Made by a program: the position numbers and the translations under genes. The notes beneath the pieces were generated by a model. It was not told the DNA's origin. It saw nothing but the letters and a program-made list of their open reading frames with translations, and ran no database searches. Below are positions 23,373-35,728 of a stretch of DNA of 64,000 nucleotides, in pieces. Positions within the stretch are counted from its first letter, which is position 1, and every line of letters starts with the position of its first letter. Source of the stretch: Blepharisma stoltei (Eukaryota > Ciliophora > Heterotrichea > Heterotrichida > Blepharismidae); NCBI GenBank assembly GCA_914767885.1, contig CAJZBQ010000020.1, forward strand, positions 310,001 to 374,000, written 5' to 3'.

Positions 23373-24230
23373 TTTTATAAATACTTATTTTAGACTTTTG
23401 AAAAATTTATTTGTGAATATTTGTAAGATTATAGGAATTTCACGTCTAATTAGATTGGATTATTTCATAATTGATGATGCTTGCCAAAGCGTTGAACTAT
23501 CCTGTCTGATTCCTTTTGTATATAATCCAAGGCACGCCATATTAATAGGAGATCCCACCAGCTCCAGCCAACAGTTTTTGGAGATTACAATAACTTTACC
23601 AGAGGATATAATCGATCTCTATATGAAAGACTTGAAACTCTCAAGCACTTTATAACCAATATCGGATGCCTTATATAATCTGTATATGGCCATCTCTGCA
23701 ATTTTATAATGGAAGGCTAGTCAGATCAAAAAATTCACCTTATGAAAAGCCAGAATGAGTTCCAAAGGGAAAAGAGCTGCTCTTTTTCGACTTGATCAAT
23801 TCATCACAGGCTTTTGATGGGCGCTCTAGATAAAATATACAAGAAATCCGCTTGATACACATTTTAATTCAGAAGCTCAGAAAATTAAACCCAGATATAG
23901 ATATTGGAATTATTTCACCTTACAAAGCACAAGTTAGAGAAATGAAAAAATATTTTATTCAAGAAAACACAAATACAGAAAATATAGCAATTCATACAGT
24001 CGATGGCTCTTAAGAACATAAGAAGGATGCAATAATTTTTAGCAGTAGCTACACAATCCCCATATGGCTTCATGTCTGATGATAAAAGACTAAATGCTGC
24101 TTTTACCAGATCAAAGCACATCCTATGGATATTGGGAAACTTAGAGCGATTGGAATCAAATATTTTATGAAGGAGCTTCATCAGTCATTTGAAAAATATG
24201 GAACGGAGTCGAATTAGAAGGATCTTTGAC
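23373..24230 (+). pseudogene. Upf1/SEN1-like SF1 helicase, decayed
   Basis: Head-to-head with RAP copy 1. In order on the plus strand, in shifting frames: DYFIIDDACQS and HAILIGDP (like the DEAxQ box and the following GDxxQL motif), SLYERLETLK, a QYRM-type segment followed by LQFYNGRL, then IGIISPYKAQVREM, IAIHTVDGS with TAA replacing the expected Gln, KKDAIIFS, and DDKRLNAAFTRSKHILWILG (motif VI region). The order is that of the C-terminal half of Upf1-family helicases. Frameshifts, stops and a lost N-terminal half show it is dead. IES excision alone does not repair it. Confidence 0.75.
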
Positions 24231-24870
24231 GGAAGAAATTCTCAAAGGGAGCTCGAAAGGTTTTAATAGTCTTTATTATTTATTTAATAAAACTAAATTT
24301 ATTAATTATTAGAAATTTAAGAATTAATTTTTTACTAAAACTTTATTCCACTACTACCACTACAAATTCTTAGGCTTTTGATCAATTTGCGTTTCACACT
24401 GTTAATCATATAAGAGTTTCAATTAAAAATTCATTTTAAAATTTACATTCTCTGAGATTTATAAATTATTGAGGTTCTTTTTCTCTCTTCACAAAATTAT
24501 GATAAAAGTGCCAGCTGATAAAAAATCTATTTTTAAATCAAATAATATTAGTTACTCATTATTTAAGGAATTTATATATATTTTGCAGCTATTTAAGCTT
24601 CAATATGATATATAATTTATTTGTATGCTTCCATAGAAGCATGAAAAGATCTATTGCTTAACCATTAATTCTGAAGGTACTTTTCTCATTTCCAAGAAGT
24701 AGTAATGTTATTAAATTTTCTTAAAATATTGAGTTAGCAAAACTTATTAATATTGACAAATGCCTTACATAATTAATCCTTAAAGCAGTGTTCCACAGTA
24801 GTTTAAATAACTTCTACTGTATAAATAATATTTGCTGAAACAGCTAAAATAAAATCTTACTTAATAGATA
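24231..24870. other. Intergenic spacer of the tandem array
   Basis: AT-rich. From about 24780 it is nearly identical to the sequence downstream of copies 1 and 3 (TTCCACAGTAGTTTAAATAA, CTGAAACAGCTAAAATAAAA), marking the conserved 3' flank of the repeated unit. Confidence 0.6.
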
Positions 24871-27800
24871 TTAAATATTAAGAAATTGCTTTAATTTTTC
24901 TATCTGATTTACGTCTTCTCTATTAAGGATAAGCACATCATTCAATTTTCGAAGTATATGATTTCTATGCATATTGAATTCTCCTTTAAAATTATTTGAA
25001 TGATATAAAAATATAGAGTTTGTTTTAGGCCACAAGACTATTTTTCTATTTGGAATGTAAAATGGTAATCAAATCCCATCTATAAATGACTCAGTTTTTA
25101 CAGTAAAATCGCTTTTATTCAATGCTGATTTTATAAGATTGATGAACGACGTATCAATTCCAAAATAGTTGAAATAATCAAACTCACGCCAGTATTGTCG
25201 AGTTTTTTGATCAAGAATATCTACTCCTTTAAAATCTGGGTCCATTCTAATATGATTTGCAAGTAAAAAGTGTTTGAAAGTAGGCTGCTCACAGTCAAAA
25301 TATTGGCTGTTCTCTATATGTCTCATTATAGTTGATTTATCTGCGTTAAAAGAAATCAGCCCGTATATCCAGTTTATATGCTCTAAGTCATTTTGAAATA
25401 CAATTTCTTTATTCTCAGCATAATCTATAGTTATTGCCCGAGGATGGGGCTATCTTGCACCATCCTTGGGCAATTTAAAAAATGGCCCCACACCGGGAAT
25501 CGAAACCCACGTGTGGGGCCATTTTTTAGTGCGTGGAAGTCGATGTTTTCCATATAACAAAAATGGCCCACACGTGGGTTCGATCCCAGTGTGGGGCCAT
25601 TTTTGAATTGCCCGAGGATGGCGCAAGATAGCGCCATCCTCGGGCAATAACTATATGAGATTTTGGGCCATATCTGTTGCCCATTTCTGCTTTTCAAATC
25701 TTAAATCTGCCAAACATGAAATCGTCCTTGCCAGATAGCTTGAACTAAAGTTATCTGCATTATTGCAAACAGCTAAAACAGCATCTTTGCTAGATATCCC
25801 AACAGTTTTCATTTTTTCAATCAGCATATCTCTCGAGCTTTCACTATTTTGATATTTAGAATTGATGTTATTTTTCGATATTATAAATCCAAAATTTAAA
25901 TCCTCAAACATTTCCTTATTGGCTAAATTAAGCATGAAGTCAAGGTCTGTAAAATTTAAATATCCAATATTTTGCAAAATCAATTTCTTTGTTAGAGATG
26001 ATATCGTCTTAAAAAGATCTAAATGCTGATTTATATTCACTTCTCAAAGCCTCCTAAGCATCGCTATCATATAAAAAATCCCATTTGATCGCTCTAAATT
26101 TGAAATGGTTTTATTTAAAAAATTGCTAATAAATCTATCAATTTCTTTAGTTTCTGGATGATATCAATATTTATCAATTGCTCTGATAATGAATCGAGGC
26201 TCTAATTTATCATTAAAAATGTTTTTTATAAGACTTTCCCTTAGCTTCATATCAGAGCATTTTGAAGAAATCGCTAATATGCTCCATCAATCAGTTTTCT
26301 TCATATAAGCATAATTAGAGACAATTTTATCAGCTAGTTCTGCATCTAGTTTTCCTAAAATTGCTGCAAGGAATAAGATTTTGATATTGTTTTTACTGAA
26401 AATAGTTTCAATTGGTGAATCTTTTAGCAAGTTGGATGCACCAGCAAATAAATCTTCCATTATGCTGAAGTCAGAATTTGCTAATAGATGTGAAAAGCAT
26501 TGATTTTGTTGATAAATATATTCCTCATTTAATAAATAATGAGGATCCATCCTATTTAGAATCTGGGCAAAGTCATTAAGCACTTCTGCATCATGCACTT
26601 CAATAATTCTTTTCATCGACTCACTTATTCATCTTGTTGAAAGATTATTTTTATAAGCTTGCAATATAAAAATTATTGCTTTAAAAGATCCCTTATAAAA
26701 TCTTATTGCTTTTCAAACTTCTTCTGATGAAAATAATTTTTTATTTTCAATAAAAAAATCTTCCCACTTCGCAGGATCAGATTCGTAAAATAACATTGAA
26801 AAATATAATCTATTAATACTTGAATCTCATGTTTTTAAGGAATTATAAACCTCATGCTGTAATGGTTTTAAAACTTTAGAGTATTTCGAACTATAGTCAT
26901 TATAACTTATCAATTGGCAAAATTTTGAAATATTAGCTCTTCTTAAAGAAAGCCATACTTTTAGGTCATCTATCAAAACGTCTTTAATTTTTCCCAGACC
27001 ATATAGCTGGGATGCTTTTGAACTTTCAATGGTTCTCAAAATATCTAATTTGCAGGAAAATTCAAGATATTTAATTTTCGTACCATCAATATTTATAAGT
27101 TTTTTGACTATGATAAAATCTGTTAACTCCCCCCCCATCCTTGATCGAACGACTCGTCATCATCGTTCGATCAAGGATGGGGGTTAAAAAAAATTTTTTG
27201 GGAAAACAATTTTATATATAAAATAAAAAATATATATATATTTTTTTTTATTTACTTTTAAATAAGAGGGTTAAGAGTATTTAATAATTGTTTTTACAGC
27301 TAAAAATTGAATTAATTTCATAAAATATCAATTTTTAATATTTTGATTTATTAGTTACCCTTTTAAACTGTATAAATTTTAATTTGTTCCTTATTAAATT
27401 AATTTTTTTTAAAAAATTTTAAAGAATCTCTATTTTATTAGATTATTGAGTTTTTAAGCATAGGTTGATGATTAAATCACTTCGGATGGTTGATTTCGCA
27501 GCTTTCTGTCATCTCAAAGCTCTGAAAATAACTTCATTATGTACATCTTCCCTAGCTTTTGATAAATAATATATTTTTATATATATATATAAAAATTTGC
27601 ATGATATGAAAATTGTTCGATCAAGGATGGGGGTTAATTTCTCCAATTTTTAGGAAATTTTACAGTCAATCGTTCGATCAAGGATGGGGGGGGGGAGTAA
27701 GGGAATAAGTTTTCCTTTGTTATTGATGAATATCTTCGTAGCTTTTTGAAACAACTCCAAACTTTGATCAGGCAAAGAAGTTGTGTTCTTTAATTGCTCT

Positions 27801-28834
27801 GCTAATAATTGGGCAGTTTGGGAATCAATAATTGGCTTCAGAAGATCCAGTATTTCCTTTAAGTTCTCTACTCCTATGAATTTGCAAGACAATTTTGACT
27901 TTATTATTTTAAAGCATTTTGAAATTATTTTTTCGATAATAATAACATTCTTTGATTCTTCTTTCAACAAAAAAGCCAATTTAATTACAAATTCAATAGG
28001 CTGTTCATCTTCAAGCAGTTTATCAACTCTCTCTAATACTTGAAAGTATGTATTCAAACCAAAGCGATTATGATTCTTATAAAATTCAAGAACTAAAAGT
28101 AAATCATTATCTTTTCATCTTGGAATAGTTTTTTCTATAGCTTTTGCAAAGATTTTAAAGCTTTCTTTGAACTCTATTTTTGATAATGAATGCAAAATTT
28201 TTGCCAAAGATTTCATATCAAGCTCTTCTTGGCTGCTAAGCTGAAGGATTCTGCTCATGAACTTTTCAGAAGAAAAAAGGTGTTTGCCACATCCAATAAA
28301 AATTTGTGAAATTTCTTCCAAAGTTAATGATGATGAGTCATTAACAATTTTTTCAATTTCATTTTTAATCTCTTCAATAAAAAATCCTAAAGGGACTACA
28401 TTTTCATAAATTCATAAAATTTGCTTTCGACTAAAAGAATGACTAGATATAAGCTCATTTATGCGAGAAATCAATATTTTCTTTTTATTTCGTGGTAAAT
28501 AATAAGCATTGAATGATTTACCTGAGCCCGAAATTCATTCACAATAATTGAGTACCCCTTGAGAATCGAGTTTATTTAAATTATTCTCAACTTCGCTTAT
28601 GATCTGATATAGCTTGCCTCTTGCTTCTATTAAACTATTTTTCGGAACATCTTTAGCAATTTTAAGTGTGTAAGCAAGTATTGGAAGAGAAGCTCTTGGT
28701 ATATCTATATCGTCTAGAAATGAATTGAAATTTTTAGAACTCAAAAATTTCATATCAATTATAGCTTTTTTAACCCCCTGTATCTGTGCAAATGATCGAG
28801 ATGAAGTTTTGATTAAAAACCTTATCCCCAACAT
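24871..28834 (-). CDS. RAP-domain-like organellar RNA-binding protein, copy 2, two IESs
   Basis: 1053 residues after removal of 25428-25655 and 27126-27699, the same edited length as copy 3. The start MLGIRFLIKTSSRSFAQIQG at 28834 is preferred over an upstream ATG that lies inside the adjacent insert. Domain layout is as copy 1: presequence, helical-repeat-like body, C-terminal RAP-like domain. Identity to copies 1 and 3 appears to be above 90%. The site that carries family A elements in copies 1 and 3 is empty here. A family C insert (28842-29757) lies 7 bp upstream of the start codon and would be removed with it. Confidence 0.72.
25428..25655. mobile_element. Hairpin IES, 228 bp palindrome
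   Basis: It starts TATAGTTATTGCCCGAGGAT and ends with the inverse. Removing one TA-to-TA unit gives CATAATCTATGAGATTT, exactly the sequence of copies 1 and 3. The inner arms contain CCCACGTGTGGGG and CCCACACGTGGG. Confidence 0.95.
27126..27699. mobile_element. IES, family B, 574 bp, with transposase remnant
   Basis: Removal leaves AATCTGTTAAGGGAATAAG, identical to copies 1 and 3. The left end is a complete palindrome of the ATCCTTGATCGAACGA repeat, and the right end has two further copies. On the minus strand the interior reads LSKAREDVHNEVIFRALR, a more decayed version of the transposase fragment in 19440-19914. Confidence 0.95.
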
Positions 28835-28841
28835 TTTTATA

Positions 28842-29757
28842 ACGATGACCCCCCCCTCAATCTTCATGTTTACTGCAACAAAAATTTTTCGGAAAAATCT
28901 TCATGCCTACTGCAACACAAAAAAAATTAATGCATTTTTCTCTAGGTGAGTTTCTAAAAAAATCCATAAAACAGCGCTGCTGTAGGCGTTTCAATGACCT
29001 TCTCATCGAGTTTTGGACCGCTATTGTCATCGATCGCCATTTTATTAAACTTATCGAGCTAAAAACTACGAAAAATTTAAGATGCGCATCGAAAATTTGT
29101 TGCGAGAGGATTAGGATTAAGATTATTACAGACAGGAGCTAGCCATATTGGAGACGTAGCCACCAAAGACCTCCCGTACTGAAGGTTTTACCGCTTTTCG
29201 ACTCCAGCCCAGAGGGTCTATCCCCTCTTACGAGTGCCCTTCCGATACCTTCTGCCTTGCAGCTCAGTCTTGAGTGGGCAGCTTATGGATTTCTGCGACC
29301 CTGCTACGGGCGATTGGAGTAGCTTGATTCCAAGGATCCTTGGAGTCTATCGGGTGTCAAAGTGACTTCCTTTGACAGCTACAGAAAAAAGACTGTTCCC
29401 CTTGGCCTGGGCCGATACCCCCAGTTTCTCGGTAGAGCAATGTTCATGGGTCCTCGGATCGAAAGGAATTTGTTGAGCACCTCCATTTCCAACAACAGGA
29501 AAGCAGCAAAAACCTACCCGGATACACACTTCTTGAGCCTGCGTCTGATTCTCGGCTCGGAGTCCGTCCCAGTTCGCCGTAGCTATAAGGTCTGGACTGC
29601 TGCGCCAGGAGGGCAGGTTGGCAAGTGTCGCCATTTTAATGTATATAATTTGTTGCAAGAGACATGAAAATTATTATTTTTTTTATATAAAATTTTATAT
29701 TAAAAAAATTGCATTTTTGATGCAACAGACATGAAGATTGAGGGGGGGTCATCGTTA
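28842..29757. mobile_element. Family C element, 916 bp, with a retroposon inside
   Basis: The terminal inverted repeat is TAACGATGACCCCCCC...CTTCATG and its inverse at 29757, the same family as 8627-9851. It sits just upstream of the RAP copy 2 start codon. The interior contains a SINE-like element at 29109-29648. Confidence 0.88.
29109..29648 (-). mobile_element. SINE-like retroposon (family 2), nested
   Basis: Flanked by the 13-bp duplication TTTGTTGCGAGAG / TTTGTTGCAAGAG. The empty site is visible in the other family C element near 9680-9705 (complement of CTCTTGCAACAAATTTTCGA). The body is GC-rich; read on the minus strand it begins near a GTATATACATT-type end and finishes in an (ATCCTA/ATCTTA) tail. 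It shares blocks with 39373-39866, for example the ATTGGAGACGTAGCCACC / ATTGGCTACGCAGTTACC pair. Confidence 0.8.
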
Positions 29758-30839
29758 TTAGCTATTTTACTTTAATTAATTTATCGGCCTGAATATCAAA
29801 AAGTGCTAAAATCTATCCCGTGCATTTGATTTTGCTTTTAAATGGGAGCGTGTCTTTGCTATATCAGCCTTTTATTGCATCAAGCCTTTGAGATTTCTTT
29901 TGCCAAATTTATCAAATTTTTCTTTAAAAAACGCCATTTTTATTAAATTTATAAACTTCAAGCTTGCTTATAATTTATAAACTTAAATAAAAAGATTATC
30001 ATATTTGAAAGGATTTACTTGGCAATATTTGTGGTAGCTTGGCTTGTTACTTGAAAAGCGGAAAGTAATCTATCTATTCGAAAGCCTATCTATATAATGT
30101 GATAATGAGGCTGGCATTTCTGCTCAATTATGGCTCCAAGTGGCAAACTTGCCCATTTCTATTCTTTAAAGACTCTGGGGGCAAATTTTCGAACTTTTTT
30201 CTTGTGGACTACAAGTAGCTGAAAATGAGATTTTCCTCTAGCGCTTGGCGAGACCTTAAATTCATATCTATTTAGGTCGATATCATGTGCCAGAGATATT
30301 AACGCTACGAGAAATCGTTTAATAGAGAGACACGACAAGTGCATGCCCGATAGCGTGTTTATCAAAACTGAATTTAATGAAAGCTCTCCTTTAAAAGTTT
30401 GCTTAAGACTTGCAAATTGATGCTATAAGATTTCTGAATTATATTAAGAAAATATTTAGTCAAGACTTCAAACGAATATTTCTCAAGCTTGAAATTCAAA
30501 AATTCAGGATATATTTGCAGAGATTGCTGCATAAACTTTCATATTAATGATAGCACTGAATATCTAATGATTGGAGCTGGAGAAATCTTGAGTGTCAACT
30601 TCATAACTAAGTCAGAATTAATAAACCACGAGTTTTTCAGAATCTCCCATTTATGAGATATTTAAGTTAAAATATATAAAAAAGGATAGCTTCAGATAAA
30701 TGATAATATATATTTCAATTGATAGGCAATTAGGAGTTTTCATGTCTTTTATTATTTGGATTCATAAATTTCATCAGTAAGTTAAATTTCTGCTCTCAAA
30801 ATATTTGAAACAATCAAAAGGAAATAGCCCCCAATAAAT
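29758..30839. other. Spacer between RAP copies 2 and 3
   Basis: No supportable gene. An open stretch on the minus strand (30159-30365) has a non-ciliate-like composition (fewer A/T third bases) but no recognisable motif; it may be another relic. Confidence 0.4.
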
Positions 30840-31640
30840 ATGGAAATCAGCACTTTATCGAAGACTCAGCACTTGAGATATTTCACTGCATCGAAGAAAT
30901 TCTGGTGGGATTATATGATTGAGAACTCACATAATCCACTCAAGAGGACTAATAGTGTTACAGATGATCCCTACTCCCCAAAAGAAGCAAAAATCTAACA
31001 ATTTAGATGAAAATAATCAAGGTCCATTATCTAAAAATGGCAGACCAAAGCAGAGCAATTAAAATTAATTAAAAATTCCAATAAAGACCTCAAAGAATGG
31101 ATATTGGAATGTGATTTGAATTATCTTTCAGAATAGATAAGAGAAGAAAAAGTCCAAATATATTTAACAAAATGCAAAAATATCGAAGCTAGCTACTTGA
31201 ATCATTTCTGCATGAATTCTCAAAATTAATTTGCCAAAAATATAGCGAAAACTGCTGCACTGCAAAAAAAGTAATTCTAAAGGTTGATAATGAAAAAAAT
31301 TATTACATTGAATACCAGAAAATTTAAAACTGCACAAAAGAGAAATCACTATTTTCCTGAAAACACAATATGATATGATATAGAAAGAAGAAGTCCCATA
31401 CACCTTTATTGGAATTTCAAGGGGTCATAATTGATGAATAGGTTTTGACATTAAAGTATCACGCGTAAAAAAAGATGTTGAAAAACGGTGAATGATTTCT
31501 ATAGGTGATTTTTTAAGTGTAAGTAGAGAATATTCGACATTATCTCTTCTAAATAGCTTCAATCTCATTGACTATCTGCTTGATCCAAAGAAACAACCAT
31601 TATACAAAAATTTTCCTGGTCAGACGAAAATATACATTAA
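30840..31640 (+). pseudogene. Relic, possibly the N-terminal part of the lost helicase
   Basis: Broken plus-strand coding fragments such as MEISTLSKTQHLRYFTASKK at the left and ISIGDFLSVSREYSTLSLL, NLIDYLLDPKKQPLYKNF at the right are separated by stops. The right fragment is in the same relative position, upstream of RAP copy 3's downstream flank, that a helicase of the preceding unit would occupy, and resembles the region before the first helicase motifs in Upf1/Senataxin-type proteins. The assignment is weak. Confidence 0.35.
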
Positions 31641-31940
31641 ATGTTCAAAAAATGTTTAATATCTTTCTTTATGCCGATTGTGTGCAAAAGTCATCATACA
31701 TCTATCAATAATGCTTGGATTTCTTCAATTTTTTATGGAATATTTCTAGGGAGCAAAAATAGCTATTTGAAAAGCCAAACTAAAAAAATTGAAACTTTAC
31801 TTTGTCAAAGCTTATGTTAGAGTTAGCCAGCAGATCCTATCATTTTTCTGTATATCCTGATAGCATGAGTTTTCTGATTATGCTTTCCATAATATATGGA
31901 TTGAGATTACAATTTTGTCTCCCAAATTAGCTTATTTGCA
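31640..31940 (-). pseudogene. Shorter relic of a RAP-domain gene 3' end
   Basis: About 80-85% identical to part of 18900-19330 (shared blocks AATGCTTGGATTTCTTCAAT and GGAATATTTCTAGGGAGCAA) with an internal deletion. It lies in the same position relative to copy 3 as the relic at 18880 does to copy 1, so the ancestral repeat unit included it. Confidence 0.5.
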
Positions 31941-32033
31941 TCTTAAAGCAGTGCTCCACAGTAGTTTAAATAACTTCTACTGTATAAATAATATTTGCTG
32001 AAACAGCTAAAATAAAATCTTACTTAATAGATA

Positions 32034-35000
32034 TTAAATATTAAGAAATTGCTTTAATTTTTCTATCTGATTTACGTCTTCTCTATTAAGGATAAGCACA
32101 TCATTCAATTTTCGAAGTATATGATTTCTATGCATATTGAATTCTCCTTTAAAATTATTTGAATGATATAAAAATATAGAGTTTGTTTTAGGCCACAAGA
32201 CTATTTTTCTATTTGGAATGTAAAATGGTAATCAAATCCCATCTATAAATGACTCAGTTTTTACAGTAAAATCGCTTTTATTCAATGCTGATTTTATAAG
32301 ATTGATGAACGACGTATCAATTCCAAAATAGTTGAAATAATCAAACTCACGCCAGTATTGTCGAGTTTTTTGATCAAGAATATCTACTCCTTTAAAATCT
32401 GGGTCCATTCTAATATGATTTGCAAGTAAAAAGTGTTTGAAAGTAGGCTGCTCACAGTCAAAATATTGGCTGTTCTCTATATGTCTCATTATAGTTGATT
32501 TATCTGCGTTAAAAGAAATCAGCCCGTATATCCAGTTTATATGCTCTAAGTCATTTTGAAATATAATTTCTTTATTCTCAGCATAATCTATGAGATTTTG
32601 GGCCATATCTGTTGCCCATTTCTGCTTTTCAAATCTTAAATCTGCCAAACATGAAATCGTCCCTGCCAGATAGCTTGAACTAAAGTTATCTGCATTATTG
32701 CAAACAGCTAAAATAGCATCTTTGCTAGATATCCCAACAGTTTTCATTTTTTCAATCAGCATATCTCTCGAGTTTTCATTATTTTGATATTTAGAATAGG
32801 TGCTATTTTTCGATATTATAAATCCAAAATTTAAACCCTCAAACATTTGCTTATTGGCTAAATTAAGCATGAATTCAAGGTCTTTAAATTTTAAATATCC
32901 AATATTTTGCAAAATCAATTCCTTTGTTAGAGATGATATCGTCTTAAAAAGATCTAAATGCTGATTTATATTCACTTCTCAAAGCCTCCTAAGCATCGTT
33001 ATCATATAAAAAATCCCAACTGATAGCTCTAAATTTGGAATGGTTTTATTTAAAAAATTGCTAATAAATCTATCAATTTCTTTAGTTTCTGGATGATATC
33101 AATATTTATCAATTGCTCTGGTAATGAATTGAGGATCTAATTTATCATTAAAAATTTTTTTTATAAGACTTTCCCTTAGCTTCATATCAGAGCATTTTGA
33201 AGAAATCGCTAATATGCTCCATCGATCATTTTCCTTCATATAAGCATAATTAGAGACAATTTGATCAGCTAGTTCTGCATCTAGTTTTCCTAAAATTGCT
33301 GCAAGGGATAAGATTTTGATATTGTTTTTACTGAAAATAGTTTCAATTGGTGAATCTTTTATTCCTTCTCCTTTGCGAATAAAACCATTGAAAAAATCCT
33401 ATTTTGACCAAAAAACCACCATGTGTACAAACAAAATTTTTTTTGGATAAATAATTCGTTGTTTTATTTTAAACAACTTGCATTTAAACATAAATTTTGC
33501 AAATTTAATTAATTTTTGCTTCTCAATTACAAATAGGAATGTTTTTAAATATAAAAAAAAGTTAACCCACCTCCGTGAGCGAACAAAATCTTTTTTGTTC
33601 GCTCACGGAAGGGGGAAGTTAGCAAGTTGGATGCACCAGCAAATAAATCTTCCATTATGCTGAAGTCAGAATTTGCTAATAGATGTGAAAAGCATTGATT
33701 TTGTCGATAAATATATTCCTCATTTAATAAATAATAAGGATCCATCCTATTTAGAATCTGGGCAAAGTCATTAAGCACTTCTGCATCATGCACTTCAATA
33801 ATTCTTTTCATCGACTCACCTATTCATCTTGTTGAAAGATTATTTTTATAAGCTTGCAATATAAAAATTATTGCTTTAAAAGATCCCTTATAAAATCTTA
33901 TTGCTTTTCAAACTTCTTCTGATGAAAATAATTTTTTATTTTCAATAAAAAAATCTTCCCACTTCGCAGGATCAGATTCGTAAAATAACATTGAAAAATA
34001 TAATCTATTAATACTTGAATCTCATGTTTTTAAGGAATTATAAACCTCATGCTGTAATGGTTTTAAAACTTTAGAGTATTTCGAACTATAGTCATTATAA
34101 CTTATCAATTGGCAAAATTTTGAAATATTAGCTCTTCTTAAAGAAAGCCATACTTTTAGGTCATCTATCAAAACGTCTTTAATTTTTCCCAGACCATGCA
34201 GCTGGGATGCTTTTAAACTTTCAATGGTTCTCAAAATATCTAATTTGTAGGAAATTTCAAAATCTTTAATTTTCGTACCATCAATATATATAAGTTTTTT
34301 GACTATGATAAAATCTGTTAAGGGAATAAGTTTTCCTTTGTTATTGATGAATATCTTCTTAGCTTTTTGAAACAGCTCCAAACTTTGATCAGGCAAAGAA
34401 GTTGTGTTCTTTAATTGCTCTGCTAATAATTGGGCAGTTTGGGAATTAACAATTGGCTTCAGAAGATCCAGTATTTCCTTTAAGTTCTCTACTCCTATGA
34501 ATTTGCAAGACAATTTTGAATTTATTATTTTAAAGCATTTTGAAATTATTTTTTCGATAATAATAGCATTCTTTGATTCTTCTTTCAACAAAAAAGCCAA
34601 TTTAATTACAAATTCAATAGGCTGTTCATCTTCAAGCAGTTTATCAACTCTCTCTAATACTTGAAAGTATGCATCCCTATCAAAGCGATTATGATTCTTA
34701 TAAAATTCAAGAACTAAAAGTAAATCATTATCTTTTCATCTTGGAATAGTTTTTTCTATAGCTTTTGCAAAGATTTTAAAGCTTTCTTTGAAATCTATTT
34801 TTGATAATGAATGCAAAATTTTTGCCAAAGATTTCATATCAAGCTCTTCTTGGCTGCTAAGCTGAAGGATTCTGCTCATGAACTTTTCAGAAGAAAAAAG
34901 GTGTTTGCCATATCCAATAAAAATTTGTGAAATTTCTTCCAAAGTTAATGATGATGAGTCATTAACAATTTTTTCAATTTCATTTTTAATCTCTTCAATA

Positions 35001-35455
35001 AAAAATCCTAAAGGGACTACATTTTCATAAATTCATAAAATTTGCTTTCGACTAAAAGAATGACTAGATATAAGCTCATTTATGCGAGAAATCAATATTT
35101 TCTTTTTATTTCGTGGTAAATAATAAGTATTGAATGATTTATCTGAGCCCGAAATTCATTCACAATAATTGAGTACCCCTTGAGATTCGAGTTTATTTAA
35201 ATTATTTTCAACTTCGCTTATGATTTGATCTAGCTTGCCTATTGCTTCTATTAAACTATTTTTTGGAACATCTTTAGCAATTTTAAGTGTGTAAGCAAGC
35301 ATTGGAAGAGATGCTCTTGGTATATCTATTCCGTCTAGAAATGAATTGAAATTTTTAGAACTCAAAAATTTCATGTCAATTATAGCTTTGTTAACCCCCT
35401 GCATCTGTGCAAATGATCGAGATGAAGTTTTGATTAAAAACCTTATCCCCAACAT
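32034..35455 (-). CDS. RAP-domain-like organellar RNA-binding protein, copy 3
   Basis: 1053 residues after removal of 33362-33621. The start MLGIRFLIKTSSRSFAQMQG is at 35455 and the stop TAA at 32034-32036. Presequence, helical-repeat body and C-terminal RAP-like domain are as in the other copies. All three copies keep open frames over more than 3 kb once edited, which argues that all are expressed proteins. The 5' flank (35456-35548) is the same as that of copy 1, including the first codons of the lost helicase, then diverges. Confidence 0.72.
33362..33621. mobile_element. IES, family A, 260 bp, in RAP copy 3
   Basis: Same site as 21238-21538 in copy 1, with a shorter interior (internal deletion of about 40 bp). 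The right end GCTCACGGAAGGGGGAAGTTA carries one extra base. Copy 2 is empty here. Confidence 0.93.
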
Positions 35456-35728
35456 TTTTATAAATACTTATTTTAGACTTTTGACAAATTTATTTGCGTA
35501 TATTTGTAAGATTATAGGAATTTCACGTCTAATTAGATTGGATCATTTTTAGCTATTTGATAAATGATTTCATTCTTATAATACTTTGAAAATTAGTTTA
35601 CTTATCAAATCAAACATACAAAAATTTAAACACTAATAATTTTTTTTACCATAAATTATTAACTTATACAATTACTTTAGAGTTGCGCAATAATGGTCAT
35701 ATTTTAAAAATTTTATAAACTATAAATT

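Noticed and set aside
29100-29660. rRNA or tRNA fragment, suspected from the GC-rich block
   Set aside because: It aligns instead with the element at 39373-39866 and has a target-site duplication; I see no rRNA core motifs or tRNA cloverleaf.
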